Source: Roridomyces roridus
Taxonomy: Eukaryota > Basidiomycota > Agaricomycetes > Agaricales > Mycenaceae
NCBI GenBank assembly: GCA_029378245.1
Contig: JARKIF010000002.1
Location: 3,472,001-3,536,000 of the forward strand
DNA length: 64,000 nt
Direction: 5' to 3'
Part shown: positions 52,004 through 63,322 of the stretch, piece after piece
Layout of the letters: each line of letters begins with the position of its first letter
Position numbering within the stretch: the first letter of the stretch is position 1
The notes under the pieces: generated by a model
Seen by the model: only the letters and a program-made list of their open reading frames with translations
Told to the model about the DNA's origin: nothing
The model's database searches: none
Made by a program: the position numbers and the translations under genes

Positions 52004-53699
52004 CTACCCAGAAGAGCGTCCGGTGTAGTTACCCCCACGAATAATCGACACGGGGTCCGCAGCAGCCGGTGCCCAGCAAGCATGGAGTCCTTCAAGCCCG
52101 GTGGGCGGGTTGTTCTCGATGGCGTCGATGAAAATAAGCGCAAGAGAGCGGGAGCGGAAGCGAATGCTGATAGTTCCCGCTTTGCCGCGAACACGGATGG
52201 AATTGTAGATTGACCCCGCGTTGAGGGTCGGGATGGCTTGCATAGCCGCACGGGCAATGTCCCTAGCCTCGCCTTCGGGGGCAACGTCATAAAACCAGAC
52301 GTCGTGATGATCCCCATCGACACGAGCGCGCTTGGCAGCGGGCGCCTCGTCATCCGCGGCAGCAGCGTGGGCACGAGAGGTGGACGCCACAGAGTGCGGG
52401 GGACCCATGACCACGTCGGGGGTATGCACGAAGCCGACCGTAGTCTGTCCTCCATAACCGTGACCAGCAGGCGCTGCCTGGACGGTAGGGGCAAACGCGG
52501 CGGCCTGAGTGGTGGGAGGGAAAGCCGCAGCCTGGTTGGCGGGGGCAAAAGCCGCAGCCTGGTTGGCGGGGGCAAAAGCCGCAGCCTGGTTGGCGGGGGC
52601 AAAAGCCGCAGCCTGGTTGGCGGGGGCAAAAGCCGCAGCCTGGTTGGCGGGGGCAAAAGCCGCAGCCTGGTTGGCGGGGGCAAAAGCCACAGCGTGGGCG
52701 GCAGGGGCAAAGGCCGCAGCCTGAGTAGCGGCAGCAGGGGGCGCGGCCGCAGCGAGAGCAGGGACCTGGGCAAACCCCGACGCAATGGGGGGAGAGCTGT
52801 AGCGTCCGGCCGCCAGGTCGCGATGGAGCTCGTTGATCGCGTTGGTGAGGTTAATGATAATCTCGTGATCAGCCCGCTGAACTTGATGGAGGGTGTTGTA
52901 CTCGCTGGCAGCATTAATGCGCACCGTGTCCATCTTGAGAGTGGCCTCCTCGCGGCATTCGCGGGAAACGCGTTCCTGCGAGAGCATCTCGTGCTCGAGG
53001 CGGCGAATGGTGTTCGCAATCGCAATCTCGTTCTCGTTGTGACGAGTGCGAGCGGCACCGGCGGTCTCGGTACCAGCGGGTGCCGGCATCAAGCCCAACT
53101 GGGCGAGGGCGTCAGTGGATGGCGCGGCCTGAGTAGCCTGCCTGCCCCGAGTGGGCGAGTTGGCCACGGACGCAGTGTTGTGGAAAGTGGCACTGGTCTG
53201 GCGAGACAGCGACCGGTTGTTGGTCGAGGGAGGGGTGCTGGTAGCCGCATTGACAGCGGCGACGCCGTCTGCTTGGGGAACAGCAGCAGGCGCAGTAGCA
53301 CCGGCGGCAGCACCAGTGGCAGCTGCCAAGGCTGAAGAGTCGATGGTCGCCGCAGCAGCACTTTTATATTGTTAACAAAGCTCGAGTGCAGATTAAGTTA
53401 ATAATATACCTCCCTGCTCCCGCATTGGCGGGGTCAAACTGGGACAAGACGGTGTCCGCACTCGACAAGGAGGAAGAACTGGGAGGTATCGGTCAGGCAT
53501 GGCATGGCAATAATATCCAGGCTCAGACATACGCAGAGGATGGAGCAGAACCGCCCCCGGTCGGAATAACTAGAGCCGGCACAGGGGGAAAGTCGGCAGA
53601 GCTAGCCGCACGCGCGCTGGATGCCTCGGCCCCAATGGCGGGCTGGGTATGGTCAATATCGTTGTTCGGGTTGATAACAGCATGGTTAAGGGTAGTCAT
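52004..53699 (-). CDS. LINE 2 ORF1 (gag-like), three exons
   Basis: Exons 53699-53533, 53478-53410 and 53360-52004 join in phase to exactly 530 codons plus stop. Intron 1 (54 nt, GTATGT...CTCCCAG, branch-like CTGAC) and intron 2 (49 nt, GTATAT...AAAAG, branch-like TTAAC) both interrupt codons after the second base. The N-terminus MTTLNHAVINPNNDIDHTQ is followed by an alanine/serine-rich part, a coiled region (NTIRRLEHEMLSQERVSREC), six or more AFAPANQAA repeats, and a C-terminal block IRFRSRSLALIFIDAIENNP similar to LINE 1 ORF1. It likely binds the element RNA. If the introns are not spliced, the first 78 codons are lost from the protein. Confidence 0.75.
52524..52685 (-). repeat. Six perfect 27-bp tandem repeats in LINE 2 ORF1
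   Basis: On the plus strand units start GCCGCAGCCTGGTTGGCGGG at 52524, 52551, 52578, 52605, 52632 and 52659. They encode the nonapeptide AFAPANQAA. Imperfect copies extend on both sides, to about 52480 and 52740. The identity of units suggests recent expansion by slippage. Confidence 0.9.
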
Positions 53700-54837
53700 T
53701 GTGGTGAGAGTGTCGACGGTTTCTTCTCGGCCAATATGCTATATGTAGGACCGAGTCTGATATTGTTTAGCACTTCTCAATGGGTAGAATGAGTTCCAAC
53801 AAACCCCTGCTATAACCCCTCATCAGAGGGGGCAGACTGTATTTCCGCAGTCGTCACCTGCCTAGCACTCCTGAATATAATAGAGTTGCGGAGACGCCAG
53901 AACAAGAGTTGCCCTTGATATTGGGTGAGACATTGCGAGTCCGTTGTCTAGCGCCGTGGCAGCTGTAGTCGCGGGCATCGGTGGAGACTCGGAGGTATTA
54001 TCAAGGCGGGAGACGGCAATGAAACGGGCAGACGTCGACCGGACTTGAAGGCAGAATTGACCAGTTTCTCGTCCCGACACTCAGAGCCACCGATCCTTCT
54101 TGCCGCGAAGCGCTCGCAAGGCACGATGGTATCGAGGATAAGTTAACAAGGTTCCCAATACGCGCAGTCTAGTGCTCCGTCTTGTTGAGGCAAGAGTGCC
54201 GGTGGAAGAGTGCTGGCAAGTGGCATACTGATCCGACCCTGTACGGAACAGCGTCCATCTCCGAGGTGCGATAAATCCACAGCATGTATGATACATGTCT
54301 AGAGACTAGAGATACATCTGGCGTAGTACGATGCTCGGGGGGAGTTATGAGTGACAGCGTTCTAGGGAGAGTCCTGAGAGATAACGTTCCACACAGTCTC
54401 GGCTGTCTTCCAGCGTCTCGACTTGGAGGGATAATAACCACCCGCAGTAGTCGCGATGGTGTTATCGATTTTAATCTTGTCCGTCCCTGCCATCCCTGGT
54501 TTTCCAGGAGCCCCGTAGTCGGGACCTCAATAATTGATGATGGTGGTCGTATCGTTTTCCTTCTCTGTTGTTCTGATTCTGGGGTAGCATACAAATGATG
54601 CCGCTGTGTAGGTTGGTATCTGTTATGACTTGTACAATGTACTACTATGTAACTCAAATTTTGGAGCTTCGACGGACGGGATTTGCCCAAAGACGAACAC
54701 CAAGAAATGAAAACAAAATGTACGTGAGCTTCTTCGACTATGCCCGTCTTTCATCTGCCAAGCTCCCGATTTTACACTTCTCGTCTTTGGGCTTGATTGC
54801 GGAGCATTGGCAGTCTGTAGGCGGGACTTGGTCTCTT
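53700..54837. other. Gap: no gene recognised
   Basis: About 1.1 kb between the LINE 2 ORF1 start and the SH3 copy B. The first part may be the LINE 5' UTR. Open stretches around 54170-54690 on both strands overlap each other and have no known motif. Confidence 0.35.
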
Positions 54838-56090
54838 CTAAACAGACGCTATAACTATTAACTCGTACCTCGTTATATTATAGGAGACAGTCTCCATCCA
54901 GGTGGGTCGTATAGATAGCAATCGTCGTAAATAGGAGCTTTCTTGAATAATCCGCAGGTAGTTTGACGGTGCGACTGTAAAGGCAAAAACGTTGAATAAA
55001 GAGTGGGAGATGAAAAAGAAGAAGGTGCGCACTGCCAGTCTCCCCGTTGGCCTTTTTCGCGTGCCACCATTTGGACTGCTTGTCGACAATATCGAGAATC
55101 TCGCCTTTGCTGAACGATATCTCGTTTGGGTCGTCTGTTGAGGCGGTGTCTGCGGAAAAAGGTCAGTCAGCGCATCGTCCGTGGTAGAACAGAAAGAAAG
55201 GCTGACATGCGTACAGAGTCTTTGCCTTGTATAGATAATTCTCCGGCGGCACATCCTGTCCACTGAAAAGGATGTGTGACACATCTCCTTGAGATCCAAT
55301 CCTAAGTTGCAGGTAGTTTGATGGTGCGACTGTAAAGAATAAAGAGTGGGAGATGAAAGAGAAGAGGGTACGCACTGCCAGCCTCCCCGTTGGCCTTTTT
55401 CACCTGCCACCATTTGCCCTGCTTGTCGACAATATCGAGAATCTCGCCTTTGCTGAACGATATCTCGTTTAGGTCATCTGGGGAGGCAGTATCTGCGGGA
55501 TAGGGTCAGTCAGCGCATCGTCCGTGGTAAAAAAGAAAGAAAGCCTGACAGGCGTACAGGGCCTTTGCCTTGTATTGATAATTGTCTGGCGGCGCGTCCT
55601 GTCCACCACCGGGTGACACACCGCCTTCGCCCAGGGTGTGGCATCGGGTCGACGCAGTTCGTCACTTCGGCGCTTTAATCGAAGTTCTTGATCAAGAGAT
55701 GCCGCTCCATCCGATTCGTCGCCCGAATTCCGACGAGACTCGTCAATTAAACCAAAACCCCTGTGAATGGCCCTCAAGCTTGAATTGCTTGCATTCGCGG
55801 ATTTTTTGTTTAATATTGAGCGCGATTCACGTTGTTCAGATTCATTGGCCAGTCCCAAGCCTCGGAATATGGTTCTCATAATTGAATTGTCTGACCTGTT
55901 TGGGCTGTAAGTACATGTTCGGCATTGAATCAAGTGCACGACGTACCCCGGGCGCTCGGGATTTTTCGTAGACGGAACAGAGTTCCTCCCGATGGAATTT
56001 CGAATGGAATTGTCATCCCATGAGAGACGGGTATTCTCAGCCAGACCACCCGTCTCCTTATGAAGGCCGGGTCTATTCCGAGTCAGTTAT
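54838..56090 (-). CDS. Tandem SH3-domain (Sho1-like) protein or fragment, copy B
   Basis: The serine-rich linker is nearly identical to copy A ([18 protein letters not shown]). The SH3 domain follows from three short exons: [28 protein letters not shown] with [14 protein letters not shown], then [10 protein letters not shown]. The frame then continues through [20 protein letters not shown] into a second SH3 built from the same three exons: [40 protein letters not shown], with a novel 37-residue tail to the stop at 54838. The second SH3 has arisen by tandem duplication of about 330 bp including introns. As in copy A, Sho1-type membrane helices and a clear start codon are missing. The 5' boundary is uncertain. 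Confidence 0.6.
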
Positions 56091-56111
56091 GGTATGAGCC
56101 AAAGAGGTCAC

Positions 56112-57366
56112 CTACGCTTCAACGGCAATATCCAACTCTACTGTACGAAGTATCGTAGGCACAAGAGCTTCAAGAGCGTGGTCCGTCGCACGAAGGAAGG
56201 CCTTGGGCAGGAATATCGCAGAGCGAGGACTGAATTTCTTGTGAGGAATGGATCCGACAAATAAAGACGGCACTCACCTGCGTAACAGTTGAACAGCTTG
56301 ACAGAAACATTCAAACCAGGGCTGAAGACGATAGTTTACCATTCTTCCGAGCCAATTGGATATCCCCAACAGAATTATATCGGCGAACGAATCAACACCT
56401 TCGTAATCGAAAGGAGCTTGCGATTCAAGCGGTGCATCCGATGGCATGACGTCCAAGTCGATGTCTGTGAGAATCTGGACAAGCTTCAAGCATAATTTCT
56501 TGGCCACGTCGCCATGCACAGCTCCCGCGTTCATCCAGAACCCCGGCATCTCGAGGATTCCGGTGAGATATCGGACACAGAGCGCGCGAGGAAACGAGCT
56601 GACTGTTCTTGTGGGCTATGAGTTTCGTTCTTCCACGGAAAGTATCACTTACTCGCAGTCATGTGCTACCAGGAGACGTTCGATGACACTGAGGCCACCA
56701 TCGTCCATGAGGCAGTTGGCTAGCTGTGGGATGGGTACCGAGTCCATAATCTCGGGGAGGCTCGTGTCTGCCAAAGAGGTCGCCGCGAGATTGCACCAAA
56801 AGGTCCAATCCTCAGTCGGATCGTCATTGGGGCGTTTCCAAAAGTCGGAAATGTCGTCTTTCGACCCGAGAACCTCGCGCATGCACGTTGAACGGAGGAA
56901 GAGTAATCGCAGATCGGGAAAGAGAGTCGCAAGGTCAACGACTGCCTTGAACGCCTGTATTTGCGTTTTCGCAGATTCGGTACTATATAGGGCATTCAGT
57001 CGATTTATCCAGAAGAGAAGGACGAGACACGCACGAGAGGGTATATTTCATGAGTTTCGATGCACTCCGCTCGAGTTTCGGTGGTACCTCATTCTTCAGA
57101 CGAGCCAGTTCCGCGCACCGCTCTTCCTGTTCGCCGAAAGACGTTTTGATATTTTCCGCGACAGAGCTAGGTCCCAAACCCCATCGGTGAGCCGCGCGGT
57201 TCGCGTGCGTCTCGAGCGCTTTGCCAACGGACGAATACACTTCATTCAGCGTTCGTCCAGGACTCGGGGTGAGAATAAGCGCCCATCTTCCCTTTTCGGT
57301 AACTCCGTGAACGGCTTGCTGAGAATCCAGATACGGGACCAGCGCGGTCAGAGTGGTGGAGGCCAT
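56112..57366 (-). CDS. Agaricomycete protein of unknown function, 369 aa (copy B, intact)
   Basis: Four exons, 57366-57035, 56982-56653, 56607-56278 and 56229-56112, join in phase (introns 52, 45 and 48 nt). The start MASTTLTALVPYLDSQQAV is the family N-terminus as I remember it, followed by GRWALILTPSPGRTLNEVYS, HRWGLGPSSVAE, SKLMKYTLSTESAKTQIQAF, LFPDLRLLFLRS, GGLSVIERLLVAHDCE, VRYLTGILEMPGFW, PFDYEGVDSFAD and NWLGRMVNYRLQPWFECFCQ. It is alpha-helical throughout with no membrane span. Relatives are known in mushrooms as hypothetical proteins. Copy A at 47271-48010 is a truncated duplicate. The stop is immediately followed by the SH3 fragment, an arrangement shared by both copies. Confidence 0.83.
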
Positions 57367-58630
57367 CCGGCCTTGCAAAGTGAGAGAGAACGAAGACGAA
57401 GAGGTGTAGGATTGGAAGGGGGCGTCAGATCCTGTGCATAGGACTGTCGCACAGCCCATTGACAGCACAACGTTAACCTGAATAAATGCTCGAACGAGTA
57501 GGATAGTCATCTTGCATTTGCCGTGCCAATTTCAGAGCAGGAGGACAAAGGGACAGAGTCGACAGCCAAGAACCCAGGAGCATCGATCATCAGAGACTGC
57601 TCCACCGCAAGGACTTCAGCGGCCTCGCCACGCACTCACAAGGCAAGTCCGAGAAAACCACTGCGCGAGGCATTCAGTGAGGTGAAGAAAGGCTTTGATC
57701 AATCGGGCAAACAACGAGAGTGCGCAGAAGCCAAACGATGTATTACTCCACATTTTAACGGTAACTTCACAAATACAGTCTACGCACACATACTAGCAGA
57801 GGGAACAGTGAGATTGAGATTGACGATAGTGATGACAGGCGTATGAGAACACAGGCAGTGATGAGATGACAGAGACCAGGGCAGGTGGAGCGAGCGAGCT
57901 AAGCTATGATGAGATGGTGGCGAGGATTATTGGGACATGTGACGGGAGACGCGGCGGGTGGAGAGATGAGAGAGAGCCGAGGGTGGCGGGAGCACGATCC
58001 GTTATGGGGCGAAACGCGCACGTATAAATGGAGGCATAATTAAGTGAGAGGACGGCGGATGCGGGGACAGCACCGCACCCACCCCAATAACACTTGATAA
58101 AAACGAAAGAAGGAAGGGAAGTAAAAAGTAAAGAGAAGAAGGAGGGAAAGTATCGTATGGCATCAAGAAAGGATATTGTATAATCGAGAGAGAAGTCAAT
58201 AAAAAGCCCAAAAACGGTGCATCGCGTGCGCTGGTGATACGCGGTGGAGAGGCCGACGCGCAGACGGACGAGGAAATACAAGAAGACGAAGGGGTGCAGG
58301 CCCGCCCAAAGGCAAAAAAGCAGGCGGGCCCGATTCGTTTTGTCGTGGCGTCCGCTTGCCGGCGATTTTCATTCTCCTCCCTCTCCCCTCTGTCTGCGTC
58401 TTCAGACCAGCGGCGGTCGGGCGAAGGTGGGTCGGATATGTAGGTGGTGGTGGTGCTTTAATCGTTCGTAGGTGCGATATTATATGTTCCAATCCAGATG
58501 CCGAGAGAGAGAGAGAGAGTGATTGAGGAATACAGAGACAGAAAGAGCGAGGGTATCGAGGAATGACTGGAGTGACTGCTGGCGAGGCTAGGGCGGATGG
58601 TGCCCAGCCATTATGTGCGCAAGCGATAAT
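57367..58630. other. Gap with a GA microsatellite
   Basis: 1.26 kb holding the promoter side of the minus-strand gene at 56112-57366 and the 3' UTR of the RNA-binding protein gene. A GA dinucleotide run covers 58503-58519. No further gene is evident. Confidence 0.45.
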
Positions 58631-61264
58631 TTACGACGACGCAGCGACGCCGCCCTCGACCACCATCCCCTCGTCGTGCTGCTCGTGCTTGACCTCGACG
58701 TCATCCGCGCTCTCCATCTCCGCTTGCACAGCCTCGACGTCAAAGTCCATGTCACCGTCGGGCTCGATGGCGCTCACGGGCTCAGCAGAGGTAGGTCCGT
58801 TCCCGCTGGCATTACGCCGCCCTCCACTGGCACCCTGAGGACCCGACCGCGGTGGATTGGCACACCGGTCCTTTCCGTGTGCGATACGCAGGTTCGCGTA
58901 CTCGGGGCGGTTCTTAATGGCGTCGATAGCCTTGATCGCGTTGGAGATGTTCGTAAAGTTGACGAACGCGCAATTCCTGAGCGGGGAGGACGGTCAGACC
59001 AATCATGGAAGGGAGAGAAAGGACGACGTACTTCTCCTTCAAAAAGTTTACAAGCTCAATATCACCAAATTCGCCAAAGTCGGCCTTCAAACGCTCCTCG
59101 CTAAACACCTCAAAGTCCTCGACGTTTCCAATGTACACGTTCCGCGTCGCCCCGGCGTGGACGGCGAGCGCGAGCGTCGGTGCCAGAGGACCTGAGTTCT
59201 TGCCCCAGCCGACCTTAAGACGGCGGTTGTTGAGCGTGAGGCCATGGTACGACGACACTTGGAAGAAAGTGAAGGCCGCCGCGGGGTCGATGAAAGTAAT
59301 GAACTGGGGCGGCGTCAGCGACTATCTGCCAGGGAAGCTGGACCACTCACAGCAATATGCTTATCCGCCATATACCTCACACTCTGCAGGACACCGCCGC
59401 GGATGGCATTACACAGATCCTCCGTCGTGGTCTCGGGGTGGATGTTACCGAGGTACACGGTGCGGTTGCCCGTGGCGATGCCAAGACCGGGAACTCCTGG
59501 AAGAGGATGAACAAACCATCCATGGACCAAGGGGTAAGAAAAATGTGGGGTAGAGGAGCGTAAGGTACGGAAAGGGGACGGTGCGGAAGCAGGGAAATGT
59601 GAAGAGCCACATCAAGGGATCGAAGAAGAAGAATGGAAGGGAGGGAGGACAGATTGCGCGGAAGATGGAAAAGTAAGGCAGGTCGGATGGAAGTCAAAGA
59701 AGGCCCAGAACGGAGATCAAAAGACACCGGTCGGAACCGAGACCACGTCGTCAGGGACAGTGGGAAAGGGGAGGGAAGGAATTGGAATGGAAAAGGAGCA
59801 TGAATGGAGACGCACCCATGCCAAGCATTCCAAGCCCGCCAGGGCTCATTGGGCTCATCATTTGCCCGCCCATACCCATGCCACCTGGAAAGTAAAAGTA
59901 TTAGCGACGGTGATGATAGTGAATGAGGATGCAGCCAAGGCACACGACCAGAGAACGAAAGGAAACGAGCCACTCACCGAACATACCCATTCCCATCATA
60001 GCACTCAACGCATCAGGCGTAAAGCCCCCAGCACTATACTGCTGCCCATTCTGTCCTTGCGACCCGTTCGCCTGGCCGTTCCCCTGCGCCTGCTGAGTCG
60101 CCAGCGCTGCACCGGTCAATATCGGATTCACACTCCCCGACGTGGGATGCGCGCTATGCGGCCCACTCTGTGGCGTGGCACCCGTGAATGGGTTGCTCGA
60201 GGCGCCAACGCTCCCAGGATGTGCTGATGCAGGGGAGCCATTGTACCCTCCTAAGTTCGGAGAACCGAAAGAGCCAAAGCCCCCGTTGGTCATCGTGGGC
60301 GAGGCGAAGGACGCGGCAGCAGAGGAGGTGAGGGGAGAGAAGGTCGATTGGAGGAGGAGCGACTGGGCAGCAGCGGCCTGGGCCTGGTGGGCAGCGGCTT
60401 GCTGCGACTTGGGCACGTATGCACAACGATCCTTTCCGTAGTTGACGCGCTTGCCCGCCCATGCGGGGTCTGTGGGAAGCGTATTGACGACCTGAGCGCA
60501 TGCCACGTCAGCAGCCCGTCCTTGCCCAGAAGACTTGAAAACGCACCTTGGTCGCGACGCTGATGCTCAAAAAGTGGACGAACCCAATGTTCTTGTCCCT
60601 AACGATCTTGACCTGGTCGATGAGCCCAAACTTGCTCAGCTCGTCCCGGAGCGCCTCCTCCGTCATGCCCTCCTCCAAGCCACCCAAGTACACATTCCGT
60701 GAGGCACCACTCTGCGCAATCGCCTGCAGCACCTGAGCGGGCACAGGGCTTGGCTTCCCCCAGCCAACTTTGAGCTCCTGATTGTGGAGCGTGAGCTTCC
60801 GCAGGGCAGCGTCAGCGAAAAAGGCCGCCGACGTCGACGCATCGAGGAACGACAGGAAGACGCATGACTTTTCGGGGAGTACGCGAATGGACTCGAGTGG
60901 GCCAAAGTGCACGAGATTGAGGAGCTCGTCGACGGATGCAGAAGGAGGAAGGTTGCCGATATAGACGGTGCGCCCAGCCGTAGGCACGGTAGCAGAAGTG
61001 GCACCCCCTGCCGACAGGAGGCCTGACAGCGCCGAGGGGTTGTAGACTGCCTGGGCAGCGGGGATATTGAGAGTAGGCAGACGCTGAGGCGAGAACTGCT
61101 GGCCGCCTTGCTGCTGAGGGCGGGTGTCAGACGACAGCGATTGAGATAAGAGATAGCCACACACCTGGAAGTTCTGCTGCGGGTACGGGAACGAGCCCAT
61201 GGCGAGCATGTTATAGGGATTGAATTGGGCGTAGGGCGAGCCAGCGACGGGGCTCTGCTGTTGC

Positions 61265-61296
<32 letters not shown>

Positions 61297-61654
61297 CTGG
61301 AAGCTGGCGAGGGTGTTTGGGCTGAGCTGGCCGCCGTTGACGTTCTGGGTGTTGATAGACAGCTGGGGCGTCGAGTAGAGCGGGGATTGACCCGTCTGGC
61401 CTCCGTAGCCGTAGTTTGCGTAGACGTCTCTGGGAGAGGCACCGGGAGCAGCAGAAGGAGGAGCGCCGGAAGTGGGAGACCAACGGGCCTTTTTGGAGTC
61501 GGGCCCTCCGGCAGCGTCCATGGATCGCTGTTGGAAGAAAGAAGCAAGTTAGGGTCGTTTTGCTGCTAGGCAACGAGCCACGGACCTTCATCATATCGGT
61601 ATCAAACGAATACGGAGGGTACGGCTGGGCAAAAGCTGGCTGCGATTCGTCCAT
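58631..61654 (-). CDS. Four-RRM RNA-binding protein, Nrd1/Msa-like
   Basis: About eight exons; the first are 61654-61586, 61527-61165, 61113-60547 and 60491-59978. The N-terminus ([18 protein letters not shown]) and a 15-residue glutamine run precede RRM1 ([18 protein letters not shown]) and RRM2 ([19 protein letters not shown]). A 130-residue Ala/Gly/Ser/Asn-rich linker and [17 protein letters not shown] follow, then RRM3 ([17 protein letters not shown]) and RRM4 ([20 protein letters not shown]), each RRM pair followed by GKDRCA. The C-terminus is acidic. This four-RRM layout is that of fission yeast Nrd1/Msa2, a post-transcriptional repressor of sexual differentiation that binds mRNAs. It is probably cytoplasmic. 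The function in this fungus is inferred from the family. Confidence 0.88.
61255..61299 (-). repeat. CAG/CAA repeat coding for polyglutamine
   Basis: Fifteen consecutive CAG or CAA codons on the minus strand within exon 2 of the four-RRM gene. Mixed codons lower the slippage rate, but the length is likely variable between strains. Confidence 0.9.
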
Positions 61655-62173
61655 CGGGGTGGCAGAGGAAGAGGTACGTTATAAAACCGTCGAAAGGGTA
61701 GCGAGTGTGGTGTTTTTTTGCGTTTGAAACGAGTGTGTGGTTGCAAAAAGAGACACGCACAAAAGGGAAGAGGAAGAGAAGCAACAAGAACACAAGAAAT
61801 GCCCACAAGACACGTCAAGGCTCAATAAGAATCCCAAGAGAGGTAAGCATCATCTTCCTGATGTGCACGGACCACCCACCATAATTTCTACATCCAGAAT
61901 GCTGCCTGTTTCTACTCTATCCCGCAGCCCGAATGCACTCAGGAAGCCCCCGAATCTCCCGCACTTTTTCAGGGTAAAAAATCGTCCCAATTTGCTCTAA
62001 ACCTTCCAGCCTATCGCGTAGCATCTGATGCGGTGGCCGCCTGGCTGTTGTCAGTGTTGATCAGCGCTGTTAACGACAGCGCTAATACCCGAACCCGTGA
62101 GAGCCCGTGGCCCTCGTTGACCTCTCCGACGACAGTTGAGATAATATCCACAGCGTTCACTTTCCACGTCCAT
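61655..62173. other. Gap: promoter region
   Basis: About 520 bp upstream of the four-RRM gene. It contains the 5' UTR and promoter. No coding or RNA gene was recognised. Confidence 0.4.
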
Positions 62174-63322
62174 GGACCTCCCCAACGACATTCTGGACCT
62201 CTAATCGACACCCCCGACGAAATCGCAGCTTGGAAAGATCTCTCCGCCCATGCATAGCATTCCAAAACCCCGCACTCCATCTGGTTTGGGACTTGGGAGC
62301 ATCAGCTCAGCCTCGAGCCCACTCTTCGCTGTTTCCCAGACGACCTGTGGGGCGAGGAGCTTGGTGTAAGTCTCGATGCAGCCATGATCATATACCTCAT
62401 TATCGCAGCCATTTGCGCGCCCGCTGCTGAGGTCCTTGCCCTGGTTTACACCGAACTCGGCGGAAATCTCCCACGAGTTCTCGGAGCGCTGGCTCATGCC
62501 GCCAAATTTCCGAGGAATACGTACGTTAACCTTGCATTCAAGACAGTCCGACCATCCTTTGTTTCATGCCCATCTTCTACATCCCGCACACGAGGGCAAT
62601 TGGGCCAACGCTCGGAAAGTCCTCCGCCGAACTCTCCGACCTCTCCGCGCTGGGGAACAAACTCCCCGATCTGTCAAACGTCGAAAACATCACTGGGTGT
62701 GCTTTACCTCACAAGTCTCGCCTCTTGCTTGCCTCGTTGCTCCTCTTTTTTGTCTCGGCTTGAATCGCTCATTTTATCCAACCTCGACGCCAATACATTT
62801 CAACTGCCGGCGCTCACCACCCTCGTAATAAACGTGTTGTCGGCGGTCTATTTCACGCCGAGAAACCCGCGTTCCCCGCGCTAGAAAACTCTCCTTGTGG
62901 TCCACGACCCCCTGAGCGGTGACACAGATCATCCGTGCGATGCGTTCGCAAAAACTAAACACTCTTCGACTCGTGTTGAGCAAGGCTCCCAACGAAGAGC
63001 TCTATCGCCGCACACGCCTTTCAGAGTCCTGACAATGCAAGACGCATACTCCGAACCCTCTCATTGTTCTTCTCCTTTTCCAACTTCCGCATCCTCCAAC
63101 TCCGCCGCTTCTGCGGATTTCACATCGACGACACCTATTCACGCCTTCGCACTTTCATGCCCAATTTCGAAGAGCACCATCACTACAGCTCGAAAAGTTA
63201 TATCTACACCGGTCGCATATCGCCGTCGGCCAGCGGGTCGTTGTGGCTTTCAAATTGCTGCGGATATTCCCTGTGCTGGAGGATGTGCAACGTCCCATGG
63301 TAATGCTAATGGTTGGCGCTAG
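62174..63322 (+). pseudogene. Decayed F-box-like gene
   Basis: The start MDLPNDILDL is a typical F-box opening but meets a stop after ten codons. In shifting frames one then reads TPDEIAAWKDLSAHA, FPDDLWGEELG before a GTAAGT donor, and PWFTPNSAEISHEFSERWLM with LPPNFRGIRTLTL, a leucine-rich pattern. Frames change several times to about 63320 without workable introns. The assignment is by pattern and is uncertain. Confidence 0.4.

Larger units (their letters stand above)
48559..53699 (-). mobile_element. LINE-like retrotransposon 2 (degenerate ORF2, intron-bearing ORF1)
   Basis: A non-LTR element on the minus strand with a complete 530-aa ORF1 and a damaged ORF2. The domain order endonuclease, RNase H-like, reverse transcriptase, C-terminal zinc knuckle is the same as in LINE 1, but sequence similarity is low, so it is another subfamily. 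Damage: loss of the second half of the endonuclease, and a stop codon in the RT domain. Limits given are those of the ORFs; UTRs extend further. Confidence 0.85.

Noticed and set aside
52524..52685. Regular repeats resembling a CRISPR array
   Set aside because: Units are directly contiguous with no spacers, encode a nonapeptide in frame, and lie in a eukaryotic retrotransposon.
51949..53335. Long antisense and second-frame ORFs over LINE 2 ORF1, including a 365-codon plus-strand frame
   Set aside because: They are produced by the GC-rich 27-bp repeat and low-complexity coding sequence; the minus-strand ORF1 has phase-matched exons and a LINE-type C-terminus.
53361..53532. The two ORF1 introns and the RT insertion of LINE 2 as introner-type elements
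   Set aside because: The three sequences share no similarity with each other and lack terminal repeats.
58503..58519. GA run as a telomeric or regulatory array
   Set aside because: It is a short simple microsatellite in a 3' flank with no repeat unit of telomere type.
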